The notes: generated from the sequence alone by a model not told the origin. Numbered from the stretch's first letter, positions 44,728 to 56,268 are shown. The stretch is 64,000 bases of DNA from Hawksworthiomyces lignivorus (GCA_002917075.1 NTMA01000022.1:62001-126000), one strand, 5' to 3'. Program-made: numbers and translations.

Positions 44728-45612
44728 ATGGCCCAGCCGAGAGCGCCCCGGCAGCCGCTGACGCACTTCTTGTGTATTCCGCTGGCTACGCCGGCCAGCC
44801 GGCCCCAGCTCACTGGTAGCCTTGCCGCATTCCGCGCCGATGTTGCCGCCACGCCGGTCGCTATAACGACTGGCAGCGGTGGCCCCCACAGCGGCGGCAG
44901 CAGCGCAAACGCCCGCCGCGGTGCCTTGCCGCCGGCGGCGCTGCGGCCCGTGGGCACGCTGCACCTGACGCTGGGGGTCATGAGCCTGCGGGACGACGAG
45001 GCGGGTGCGGGCGAGGGCAACACGGTGCAGCGCGCGCGCGCGATCCTGCAGAGCTTTGCGGGCTCTGTGTCTCGGGCTGCAGGAAAGGACAAGGCGGCGG
45101 CGGCGGCGGCGGCGGCAAAGACGCCGTCCATCGCCCTGCGCGGGCTGCACGCCATGCAGCCGCCGTCGCGCACGTCTGTCCTGTACGCCGCGCCGGTGGA
45201 CGAGGGCACGGGGCGGATGGCGGGCGCGGGCGGCGACGTGCTGGACCTCTGCGAGCGGCTGCGGGCTGCGTTTGCCGGCCTGATCGTGGACGACGGGCGG
45301 CCGCTGCTGCTGCACGCGACTATTGTGAACACGGTGTACGTCAAGGGACGCGGCGGCGGCGGCGGCGGCGGTCGGGGTGGCCGGGGTGGCCGTGGAGGAC
45401 GAGGCGGAGGCGGCGGTGGTGGAGGCGGCGGAGGGAAGCTGGTGTTCGACGCCCGCGACCTGATCGACCGATACGAAGACTACGTGTGGATGGAGCGGGT
45501 GCCCATCGAAACGGTGGCGCTGTGCCGCATGGGGGCGGTGACGACCGAGGTGGACGACGATGGAGAGATGGTGGACGCCGCGTACCCCGTGGTGGCGGAG
45601 GTGAAGATATGA
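44728..45612 (+). CDS. 2H phosphoesterase, AKAP7/ASCC1-like, with RGG insert
   Basis: This is a 294-residue single-exon protein of the 2H phosphoesterase fold, the group that includes AKAP7 and the C-terminal domain of ASCC1. Such enzymes open 2',5' or cyclic phosphodiester bonds, but the substrate here is unknown. The two catalytic motifs are intact: HLTLGV at 79-84 and LHATIV at 195-200. The N-terminal PLTHFLCIPLA at 10-20 is the first strand. Between the second motif and the C-terminal block (KLVFDARDLIDRYEDYVW), residues 207-236 are almost only Gly and Arg with RGG units. Ala and Gly runs elsewhere come from GCG/GGC repeats. The neighbours share no function with it that I can see. Confidence 0.88.
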   Translation: MAQPRAPRQPLTHFLCIPLATPASRPQLTGSLAAFRADVAATPVAITTGSGGPHSGGSSANARRGALPPAALRPVGTLHLTLGVMSLRDDEAGAGEGNTVQRARAILQSFAGSVSRAAGKDKAAAAAAAAKTPSIALRGLHAMQPPSRTSVLYAAPVDEGTGRMAGAGGDVLDLCERLRAAFAGLIVDDGRPLLLHATIVNTVYVKGRGGGGGGGRGGRGGRGGRGGGGGGGGGGGKLVFDARDLIDRYEDYVWMERVPIETVALCRMGAVTTEVDDDGEMVDAAYPVVAEVKI

Positions 45613-46895
45613 AAGAGGCCGGTCCGATAAGAAGGAAAATTAAATTCTTGTATGAGCGGCTCTCACATCCACTTCGGCACTGCCTCTCTCTTTAGAGTAT
45701 AAGCGATCCTGATCTCTCACCGAAGAGCAGAGCAGTCTACGTTGATGCCAGCCCGCTTATGGGGACGCTGCCTCCAGTCGCGGCGATCAGATACACGCCT
45801 TGCATGCCTGGGAAGCAGCGTAGTTCATATTCAAGCATCTCTCAACTCGATGACATTAATCTCTTTGTCAAAGTGGCAAGGTGTCTACTACGACTAGAAG
45901 ACATAAGCATAGACAGCATATCAAACATAGGCAGACATGGAAACTCGGAAGAATGTATGCATGCTGCAGTGTCATCACAGCAAGAAAAGTCGTGCCTAAA
46001 CGATTCCTGAGATATTCGGCATCATCTTATTTTCCGGCACAGATGTAAGAAATTAGCTTGAGGCAGCATCAAGTTGCGTGCGAACAAGAGCAGAGTGTTC
46101 GCAGCATGTATGAACATCAGGCCGTTGTTGTTTTGCTTGCCTGGCCCCCCCCATAATAGGCCCCCATTCTCCCATCTTCAGCCCTGTCAGCCCTGTCCCC
46201 CCTCTACAGCGAGCCAGGCGCTATGGCGGTTGCTGCCTTGCCCCGCTCTCTGTGGCTTACCCCCTTCGTCTCCCTATGGCTCCCGCCCAACCCTCCCAAA
46301 ACTACTGGCTTGCATCCCCTACGACCTCCTTCACCTCATCCAAGCAAAACCAGCAGAGCCTCGCCTTGGAAACGAATCATAAAAAAAGGCATCATTCTCA
46401 CGCGCGGTGCGCACCAACCAGCGCACTCGTCTTGTATGGTATGTCCCGTTGACCGGGCACGAGACAGCAAGGATAAGACTGAGCTTGTGAGCACCTCTCT
46501 TTGTCCCAGTTCCACTCTTCGCCCAGGCTCTTCCAGAGGACTTACGGTCTGCCAAGCATCAGACGAAAACTCCGATATGATCTCTGTACGACGATCGACG
46601 ACGACGACGACGACCTTATGATAGCTTGATACTTGGGGAATTCTTATATTCTCTGTCTCATTCTAATTTGGCACTAGCTGTGGCACAATTGGCGACAACT
46701 TTCGTTCCACCTTGCTGCCAAGCCCGTCTGCTGCTCACCCCCTCCTCACTGCTGAGCCGAATTCCCCCCACACCTGATCGACATATTGGAGCTTCACTTC
46801 GAATGTCTCTGAGGGAGATACGGCGTGTCAGAGAATAGGAATAGTAGGGTGTCATTTGGATCTGGGAGCCGGACGTCACACAGCGCCGCCCCACC
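45613..46895. other. Spacer upstream of the coiled-coil gene
   Basis: The part from 46100 to 46790 is pyrimidine-rich on the + strand, a plausible leader. I see no gene in it. Confidence 0.55.
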
Positions 46896-47759
46896 ATGCT
46901 GAATCCACCGCCGCCCGCCGCCACCGCCGCATCGTCGCTGACCTCCTCGCCCTCGACCTCTTCCTCCTCCTCCTTTGTCTCCACATCCGACAACGCCAAC
47001 ATAAGTCCGGTGATCTCTGCCGGTGCTGCTGCGTCCGCGGCCGGCGTGGCTGTGCCGACAGCGGCAGCGACAGCAGGCTCGTCTGCTGCGCCGCCAGCGG
47101 CGGCCAGCAGCAGCGCCACCGCTTCTCCGGCGGCCGGCTCTAGCTCGAGCCGGAGCAGCAGCAGGCGGCGGGGCGGTCCGGCTGCAGGAGGAGCATCCGC
47201 TTCACACGTGCTGCGCACGACATCTGCCGCTGCCGCAGCTGCGGCAGGAGGAGGAGGCGGCGGCGGTGGCGGCGGCGGTGGCGGCGGAAGCAGCAGCAAT
47301 AGCAATAGCAACAGCAACAGCAGCGGCAACAGCAGCGGCAACAGCAACAGCCATGGTGACGGCAAGGGTGCGAGCGGGCCGCCTTCGTCGCCCCGTGCGG
47401 CTGTAGTCAGTAGCAGCAGCAGCAGCATCAGCAGCATCGGCAACAACAACAATAATAGCAGCAGCAGTAGCGTCCTAATTGCGCCGCCGCCGCGCGTGGC
47501 CCTCGGCAGCGGAAACGTGAGCACGTCGACGGCGCCCGAGACGGGCGGGCCGGTCGTTGTCGGCGGTGCAGGTAGTGTAGGTAACGCAAGTGTTGGCGGC
47601 GGCGGCTCCGGCGGCGCCGCTGGCTCGTCCTCCGGCTGCAGGGCCGGGGAGCCGCAGCCTCCGCAGCAGTACGTCTACGCGGCCAACCACCACCACCACC
47701 ACAGCAGCAACAGCCACCACTCTCTCCACCACAACCCGAGCCAGAACCACCTGCCGCGA

Positions 47760-47803
<44 letters not shown>

Positions 47804-49500
47804 CCATCATCACCACCACAGCATCTCGTCTGCGGCGGCGGCGGCGGCGTCTCTCAATGCGGCGGCGGCGTCGGCGCAGCTCGTCAAGGAGAAGGATCTG
47901 CAGATCGCGCAGCTGGAGCGGGAGCTGGCCGTGATGGAGGCCGAGTTCACGCGGGCGCTGGACAAGCTCAGCAAGGCCGAGTCGGAGGCGGCGACGTTCT
48001 GGCAGGCCAAGCACGGCCGCCTGCAGCAGCAGCTGGGCCAGGCCGAGGCCGCGCTGCGCCTGCTGCGCGCCGAGGTCGACCTGCGCGAGGCCGAGCGCGC
48101 CGAGCTGCGCGCCGGCTGGGAGGACATGCAGCGCGCCGCTGCCGCCCGCGACGAGGAGGCCCGGTCGCTGCGCCAGCAGGTCCGCGGTCTCAAGGAGTGG
48201 GTCAGCACCGCCACCCGCGCGGACTACGGCCAGGTCACCAGCGACGAGGTCCTGGGCGAGGCCATGGCCCGCCTCGCCAACGGCTTGCAGAATTGGGTCA
48301 TTGTGCACTTTCGACGCGCCAAATTGGGTAAGTGCCTCGCCCTTGCGCCTTCGGGAAGAAGGGAAGGATTTTCCTCTTTGTTTTTTGGAGGGTGGAGGGT
48401 AGCCACACGCACAGAGAGGGAGAGAGGGAGAGAGGGAGAGAGGGAGAGAGGGAGAGAGGGAGAGAGGGAGAGAGAGGGTGGGTGGTTTGGTCGAAAGAGA
48501 GGGCGGTGAGAGAGAGAGCGCAGTCCTCTCTGCTCTGTGTCTGTCGATGACGGCTTTCCGCTTCTGGTAAAGACTGTCGTGCCTCTCGTACTCCTCGCTC
48601 TCTCTCCATGGTGATACAAGCACGACATGCAAGTACTAACTGTGCTGCAGACTTGGATAGGGCTGAAAAGGCGGGCCGCGACCGTCTCGCAAGGCTAGTA
48701 CCAATGTTCGAAGACTTGTGTCACTCGGCAAAGCTCCAGCTGCTGCAGTCAGCAGTGTCCCGCCTGCTGGTCGACCTGGTCTTCGATGCATACTTTGTCG
48801 GCCTGCCGCCGGAAGAAGCCACCCAATTGTCCAAGATCGAGTCCTTTCTGAAGTCATTTGGTGCGTCATTTCCTGCCCCCAATTTTTGTTATTTATCATT
48901 TATTGTCTGTTACTATCTGTTCTTTGCTGTTTGTTATTTGTTATTTATTACTTTTTTATCTCCATACCCTTTATTCTTTGTCACCGCCTTTCCCATTTGA
49001 ATCATCTTGTTAACGCTGCACATCTGGCTACAGCCGGCAGTGCTGAGCCCGTCAACCAGTGGCGGGCCCTAACTCTGGCCATCGTCAGCAAGGATGCGGG
49101 TAGCCAGCTGCAGGCGGAGACGACACGCGTCACGGACCACGTCGTGTCCCAGGTCAACGACGTGCTGGACGCCGTTACCGACGCGCAGCGCACCGACGCG
49201 CGCGACCAAGCCTTGCGGCAGCTGGTCACCAGCGCCATCGACCTGGCCCGCCTGCTGGTGGCGCAAAAGGCGGTATTCTACGCATTTATGCCGCCCATCG
49301 TCCCCCACCAGCAGGTGCTGTTCGACGCCTCGTCCATGGAAGACATTGGAGGCGAAGAGGACGATGACGACGGCCTGGCGCAGCGCGAGATCGCCTGCGT
49401 CACTTTTCCCGGCATTATCAAGCGCGGGGACGAGACCGGCGGACATCTTCAGTACACGAATGTAATTTACAAAGCGCGTGTTCTCTGCGCGTCGGAGTAG
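46896..49500 (+). CDS. Conserved fungal coiled-coil protein with low-complexity N-terminus
   Basis: This is a 702-residue protein with exons 46896-48327, 48651-48860 and 49034-49500. ATG lies in CCACCATGC, a strong context. Intron 1 (323 bases) holds a GA minisatellite and a perfect TACTAAC branch site. Residues 1-327 are nearly all Ser, Ala, Gly, Asn, Gln and His runs. A coiled coil spans about 328-435 (DLQIAQLERELAVMEAEFTR, LRLLRAEVDLREAERAEL). The remainder looks conserved and mostly helical: ANGLQNWVIVHFRRAKLD, LLVDLVFDAYFVGLP, SAEPVNQWRALTLAIVSKD, then HQQVLFDASSMEDIGGE and CVTFPGIIKRGDETGGHLQY. I recognise this C-terminal region as a widespread filamentous-fungal family but know no assigned function; a scaffold or cytoskeletal role is only a guess. 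Confidence 0.85.
48413..48478 (+). repeat. AGAGAGGG minisatellite in intron 1
   Basis: About eight near-perfect copies of the 8-base unit AGAGAGGG lie within the first intron of the coiled-coil gene. Confidence 0.9.
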
Positions 49501-52500
49501 GTAGGCGTAGGTCGGGAGATAGATGCAGAAAATGACGAAAACGCCATCAAAGCAAGCACACAAACAATAATAAAAAACAAACAAACAAACAAACAAACAA
49601 ACATGCAAACGTGCAAACATGCAAATAAGCAAATAAGCAAATAAATAGACCAAAACGAGAAGCAAACCGCCACACTCAAAATGGAATTGAGTGACACTAA
49701 ACACTAAAAGGACTAGAAACCAAGCCCTTCAACATTATGTACGTCGTATTGCGCTGTTTTGTCCGTCCCTTCTGCTGGTGTCTTGGCTCTTTCGCTCGTC
49801 GGCCATTTTTGTTCCGCCATCCTGCAGCAGCCAGTAGCATCGGAACTATAAGACAGCCAAAAAAAAAATAACAAACAAAAAAATCAAGCAGACTTCTAGA
49901 GATCAGACCCACCAATCACGTCGCATGTTGAACGATAAAAGGAAGAACGCCGTGGGCTGGTAATACTAGCTACCAAGGAGACGCACCCTACGGATGATCC
50001 GTTTTCCCTTGTTGTGTGCCACTCTCTGCCTCTGCAGACATCTCGCGCCGGATGGGAAGTAGTGGAGCCTGCAACCCGCTCCCGGGTCGTTGAATTTGTC
50101 TATAGCCACTTTTTTTTTCTTTTTCCTTCCCTTTCCCTTTGTCTGTATGCACATGCCCGAAAAAGAGAGAGCCCTGCACCAGTTGGGCTGGCTGTGCCAA
50201 GGGCAACCAACCGAAAAGCGTGACCATATCCAGAGAGCGTATGCGCGAATCTACAAACAGTAAACGATTCTGTAATCCATTAGGTTTTTTATTTTTATTT
50301 TTTATTTTTGCGTACCGCCTCCAATAATGCCTTCGTTTGAAGCGAGTTCCGAATACCCACCCGCATCATTCACGTCGTGCAGCAGTGCGCGAAGTACCTG
50401 TCGTATGAACATATATTAGTAGGACTTTCCGGCATCCTTCGCTCGGGGTCCGTTCTCTGGGGGGAGGGAGGGGAGGGAAAGAAGATGGTGGGCGACAAAG
50501 GGTAGCCCACGAGAAGAGCGAGTGCTGAGGAACCACCAAGCAGGAGAGAGGAAACGCAGCAAATGATTGGAAGCAGAGTTGACTTGGTGGGCCCAGCTTA
50601 GCAGAGCCTCATCTCTCTGAGGAAACTCGATCCCCAGTTCGTTTTTTTTTCTCTCTGTGGTGTCTGTGTTCTTCTTATCGAACGCGTGCTTGACCTGTCG
50701 TAGCGCTTCTTCCGCTCTTGGAGTAAGCCGAATCGCGGTGGATGCTTTTTTCCGGCTTCTGTGGTTTTTACAGGCTCTTCTCTTGTGCTCCCTTATCCTG
50801 TTTTCTCGGCCAGTTTCGGTTATTTCGCTCCTATTACCATTGCGAGATTGGCGTCATCAAGGAACATGGTGACAACAACAGCCCTGAGAAAGATGCTTGG
50901 AACCAATGCTCTGCTGGCGTGTGCCAATTCTCTGCTGGCATGTTCCATAGTACATTCTCCCACACGCTAGATTATTGGCTTTTACCGCCACTTATCCTTC
51001 TTTGCCTGCGTTCAGTCTTGTATACGATGGACGAGCTCTTAAAGACATGCTATATTGAGCGAGCAGAAGAGCGCCGCATCTCTGTGTAAGGAAGAGACAG
51101 ACGGGGGAATTCCTCCAAAGGAACCCCGCCACGCACGGGGAGGGTGCCAGCAGCAGCATCATTCTCCATACGGGGCATTCAATTGCGGCTCGTCTTGTAT
51201 AGAGTTTAAACCGTCCCTACCCCCCCCCTAAAGAAATGAGCACTCGGATTGGCATCATTTTGTAGTCACGAGCCTTAGATCGGGGTTGCGGTGAACAATG
51301 CTCGCTTTTATATGATGTTTCTTGCCCTCCCTTATCCCAGACGCGTGTCTCTCCATGATTTGAGAATTTGGGGAAGCTATGAGAAAAGTCGGGGTCTTTT
51401 TTTTAAGCCGCGCGCCGTCAACCCTGCTGTAGAGAAGAAGAGAAGAGGAGATCTGCCCTCGCGATCTTCTTGCTCTGGCTGTGTTCCGCTTTTGTCCGTG
51501 TCTGTCTCACATCCAAGGCTAGATTGGTGTGTAACTCCGACATGACCGATATTTCTCGGTCTCAAATAAGGGCCACGGACGGTAGGAAGCTAAAGAGTGC
51601 TGGTCTCCAAGACGGTTGGTGATGTGTCGCCAGAGGGCCCTGTGGGAGGATTCGGCAATTAAACATGCAACCGAGACTGTTCCCAAATCCAGGTTGCTCG
51701 AATGTGAACATAAAAGCTGGCCCGTCCCATTGCTGCTGCATCGTGGTTGGCTGCTGCAGCTCACAAATGATGACAAGGGAGATGGGGTTCAAAGATTGGG
51801 GTGCACTAAGAAGGCAGGTGAGAAGGTTGAGAGCCGGATCTTGACACCCAATCTTCAGAGCACCATCTTTACGGTGAAGCCTGAACGCTCAAAAAAGAAA
51901 AAAAAAAAGAAAAAAAGAAAAAAGAAAACCAAGGAACAAGGGGGAGTACCAAAAATAGTCGAAGCCGTTCGGATTTGTTCGGTGCCGGCTGGCAAGTAGA
52001 AATCGAAAGGTAGACGCGATAAAGAAATCCATTATCTCCTCGAGGTGTGCTAGTTGTGACAGTGAGGCCATTGGTGTGTGAGTGTGAGTGTGCGTGCATG
52101 CGTGCAGACGTGTGGGCAGCTAGCAGAAACATGCGAGCCGCTTTGTCGCTCTTCGCGTTCGTCCATCCACGATGCGCAGGCGGAGCGAAGCCAGCAGCGC
52201 CGGCGCTGTTTTGTCTTTCCAGGAATCCTTCCAAGGTGGCAGCTGTAAACAAATATGCACAAACTTTGGCTGCTGTTTCGACTCAACAAGAGCATGATTG
52301 CACGCCTGGAGTGGAGCAGACGGTAGAGCGACATCCATTGCCCAGTTCTTGCGACTAGATAGGAGAAACATAAGTATCTCCTTCTGCCCACCTCCTTTTT
52401 TTGGCTTGGAAGTCTATGCCGCTGTGCTTTGAGAGAATATATTTTTTTTATTCCCCTGAACGCATTCCCATTTCCTTTTGATAGCCACCCTCTGCCTGTG

Positions 52501-52941
52501 TGACAAGGAGCAGATCGAGAAGCACACTCCTGTTCTTTCTCCGCTGGCGACCTGCAATCACCATTCGCTAAATCTCGCCTCTAAGGCTGCCAAAGTCACG
52601 CCGCAACGGTAATTCCGACGGGCTCTGCTGCTGCAGCAAGACAGACGGTCTTTATCGCAGAACCCCAAGAGAGCGACATCTAAGAGGAATCATCTGGCAC
52701 TTCTCGCTGCTTCTTTGATTTGTCGTCGACGTTGTAGAGAAGCCGGATGCCCTTCCTGGATAGTTGAAGTTGTCCAATTTTGCATCCATCAATATATAGT
52801 GATTTGTTCTTCCTCCCTGCTTCTCCTGTTTTGATCGAGGCTTCGAGAATTGTCGTACCCAATATTCTCCCCTTTTGGCACAAACACACCCTCTCCAAAA
52901 AAAGAAAAGTAGACCAAAATCTGCAACATCCTTTCTTCACA
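49501..52941. other. Long spacer (3.4 kb)
   Basis: I see no gene. The last kilobase before 52942 has mixed CT-rich segments that may be the leader of the next gene. The region contains A-rich runs (51893-51930), a TG-rich segment near 52075-52110 and the repeat at 49575-49646. Confidence 0.5.
49575..49646 (+). repeat. AAAC repeat grading into a degenerate 8-mer repeat
   Basis: Seven AAAC units (49575-49602) are followed by ATGCAAAC, GTGCAAAC, ATGCAAAT, AAGCAAAT, AAGCAAAT, an 8-base period with one base changed at a time. Confidence 0.85.
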
Positions 52942-54425
52942 ATGTCAAATCAGGACAATCGCGGCAACAGCGATTTGGAGGATGATATCGATCTGGACGA
53001 TCTGGGAGGCACCGGATTAGAGCAGCAAATTTCGGACCCCACCCCTCCGACCACGGACATTCATGGTTGGATGGATGAGGTAACAGATGATATGCTAGAA
53101 GGTGAGCCGATAGATGTGCTGGTAGATATGCCAGTGGATGCCCAAGAATATATGCAAGTCGATGAGACAGAAGACGAGTTAAGAGAGGATTCAGAATATG
53201 AGTCAGAATATGGACCGGAGGAAGGAACCGGTACGAGAATTACCTCATCGTGACTGCTTTTCTAAATTGAGCTTGCTCTGACGAACCAGACACGGACGCG
53301 TCCACTTATTTCGACGAAAATGAGACACAGGAAACGAATGTTGAGGACGATACCCGAACCGAGGTGGCTTTCACCGACCAGCGCCATAATTTAATCTCAT
53401 CCTATCCGCAAGAAATGCAGGTTGAAGGAGAAAGCAATACTGAGAGCCCAGATGGATCTGAAACCGGAACGTCGGAAAGTAGTTCTGCTGAAGATGGGTC
53501 TCCAGGTCCCAGCGAAGGAAGTTATAGCTGCGATTCGGATCTCGTGGCTGATGCCGGTTCGACTGCGACCATGTCGTCTAGGAGTGAAAGAGAAGTGAGA
53601 GCGCACCGCCTCGTTTTAAGCAGTGTCCCACCGTACGCTGGCCAAGAGATATACGGGGATTTGCCGCCCGGAAGCTCTTCAGATTCCGAAACCATGAGCG
53701 AGCGGTGGGATGAGCAATCAGCGCAGGATGCGACACCGCCGTATGCACCGCCGGAACCGCAGTATGCACTGCCGGCAGCGTCTTATGCACCGCCATCGCC
53801 GCCTTTGGAGCCCGAGGAACAGGACCGGGGCTATGTGCTCCGCTGCGAATTTGCTTTGGTCGATGACTGTCAGATGACCTTCCAACCCCAGGACTGGCCC
53901 AGCTGGGTCAGCCACATCAAAACAAAGCACATGAAGGGAAAATATCCGTCAGGGTGCTATTGCAGCTTCTGCGATACGTATTTCGACGCCGGAGAGACTG
54001 AATCTAGACTCAAACAGGAGCGTGGCATGAACTACAGCGGCAATTTTCGTAAGTTGAATTTCGAGGAGCGCCTTCATCACATCCTCGAGCACATCGATTA
54101 CCAGCCGTCGCTTCAGCACGACTGGTGGATGCCTCCCTTGCGTCTGCTGGAATTCCTGCACCGCCATAGAATCATCGACTCTACCCGTTTCAACTGGCTG
54201 AAGAAGCATTCGAAGTCGGCCGCACAACCCCAGCTTTCGCCGCCAGACTACATCCCGCCCGAGCAGCAGCAGCAGCAGCATCAGCAGCTCCAGTCTTCGC
54301 CGCCAGACTACATGCCGCTTGAGCAGCAGCATCAGCAGCAGCAGCAGCGACGGCATCATGACAGGCCGGGAAAGTCTGATAGAAAGGATAAAAAGAAGAA
54401 GTCACACGACCACAGAAAAAAATGA
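52942..54425 (+). CDS. Zinc-finger-like fungal protein with Gln-rich tail
   Basis: This is a 474-residue protein with exons 52942-53230 and 53290-54425; the intron is 59 bases, GTACGA...CTGAC...CAG, phase 1. The N-terminal 270 residues are very acidic and Ser-rich (LEDDIDLDDLGGTGLEQQ). A metal-binding region follows: a C2H2-like finger (CEFALVDDC, then HIKTKH) and, 10 residues on, CYCSFCDTYF with three more Cys. After it come LNFEERLHHILEHIDY, WWMPPLRLLEFLHRHRIID and STRFNWLKKHSK. I recognise this arrangement from a family with many divergent members in Sordariomycetes, function unknown. The C-terminus has two copies of a 60-base unit (SPPDYIPPEQ and SPPDYMPLEQ) followed by Gln runs, then a basic tail (SDRKDKKKKSHDHRKK). 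The composition suggests a nuclear protein. Confidence 0.82.
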
Positions 54426-54607
54426 GCTGCGCTCGAAAAGACCAAAGCAACCAAGAAAATAGGGCAAAGGGAAAAAAAATAGAGAAAGCTTGAAGAAAAA
54501 CAGTGGAAGAAAGAGAAGGAAAATGAGCAGTACCTAAATATTTGACTCTCAGCCGGCAATTTCCTTATCCAGGAAATCGCTCGGCCATTTGTTTGTTTGG
54601 GCTCTCT

Positions 54608-54626
54608 CCCCCCCCCCCCCCCCCCC
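54608..54626 (+). repeat. 19-C homopolymer
   Basis: Nineteen consecutive Cs about 180 bases downstream of the zinc-finger-like gene. Confidence 0.9.
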
Positions 54627-54932
54627 AACCCCTTTTTCGCCTATTTGTATTCTTTGCTGCTGTTTTATTCTCTTCTTCTCGTCATTCTGATTTTATATTT
54701 CGGTGCGGTTACGGCTCTTCGCTTCTTTCACGCAGCTGAAATCAGTGCTGCCAAGTGGACACAGATTAGGTGTGGGCTCGTGCTATTCTGGAGACAAAGT
54801 CGTCGACGGTAGCATGTCGAGGGAATGTATTGGGCCGGGCATCTCTTTTGAGGACAGTCTGAGGCGTTATTCCGTGCCGTGGCTGTTGTCCTGGATCTTT
54901 CTTCATCTTGGCCGCGACCAGCAGTGTCAGCA

Positions 54933-55030
54933 AGCTTTTGTGCTTTTGCTCAGCTTTTGTTCTCGTCGTTCTGCTTTTGATGTGCTTTTGATGTGCTTTT
55001 GATTTGTTTTTGTTGTACTTTTGCTGTACT
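54933..55030 (+). repeat. Degenerate TGCTTTTGATG repeat
   Basis: GCTTTTG recurs with variable 3-12 base spacers, with three near-identical TGCTTTTGATG/T units at 54972-55005. It grades into TTTGTCTGTCTGC-like sequence. Confidence 0.7.
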
Positions 55031-55542
55031 TGTCTCCTATTGTGACTTGTTGATTTGCCTGTTTGTTTATTTGTTCTTCTATTTGTCTGTCTGCATTTCT
55101 GTCTGCTTTTCACTGTTTTTGCTCATGAGATTCCCCACTTGTTTGTTCACCGTTCATGACACTCCTCTAGGAAGTATGACTCTGCTCTTTTTGTGCGAAG
55201 ACATGTTCGAGTAATAGGAACCTGTGTTGACGTAAAAAGGGGGGCGGTTGAGCTGGTTGCCGGGACTGAAATTGTATGGATTACGAATGTACCATGGCAT
55301 ATAAAGAGGACAATTACAAGGACAAGGTGAAGAGACAAGGGGTGAGCAGAAACTAAATACAACGTACTCCTTATACAATTTTTTTTATTATTTTAAATTA
55401 TTCTACTTTTTTCGACAAAAAAAAAAATGCAACCTTTGCTGTTCGTGTACTTTGCCCGACGTCAAAGCTACTGACGGAATGAACCCTGTGATCCGATATC
55501 CAATGGGACAAGATAATTATGGGACATACTATTCTCTGAATG

Positions 55543-55551
55543 TACTCCGTA
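55543..55551 (-). repeat. TACTCCGTA motif copy
   Basis: Exact copy of the dispersed intergenic 9-mer in reverse orientation. Confidence 0.6.
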
Positions 55552-56268
55552 AGCTAGGGCATACCATTTCTGTCTTCTGAGGGCCTGAATCGGGCGAAAA
55601 AGAAGTGACGTGGCTAGGTCTCTACAACACAAGGCTGAGGCAAAAAGCACGGAGAAAGATCGCACAGTAAGGCGGATGATATCCACCAAAACATGCAACC
55701 GCTCGGAATTGTTGGGATGTCCACGAAAGCGGTGTAAATATTTCTGTTCTAGAGTGGAAAAAGTACATAAAGAAAGGTAAGCCGCTCCCCCAAAAAATTA
55801 AATTAAAAAAGAGTAAGATAAATCTTACTTGCGGTCAGTTTGGATAAGGACGCGTTCCATTTTTCGCCGTGGTTCGTGAGGTTGCATGTGGAAGGCAGAT
55901 TTTTTCTTTAGAATAAAACCAAAAAAAAAAAAAAAACCAATTAAAAACAGGGATCTGACTATTTTATGCACACCGCATCTTCTCGCCGTAAGTCTCTCAC
56001 GAGGAGGAAGCAGCAGACCATATGAAGCAAATGGCGACACAAACTCTTCAACCTAAACTTCCGAGTCCTGCGCCAGGAACGAAACCCGACTACACCCTTA
56101 GCTGCAGCCGTTTATCTCGTTCATCTCTCATTATACACTTTTTGCACTTGTTGAACGGCATCATATAATAGCAACAGAACATAATACCATAAATAAACCC
56201 GCTTCAAGCCGACGTATTCTCCGAGGCTATATATGTTATGTGTATATATCTACAAAAAAACAGTTTTG

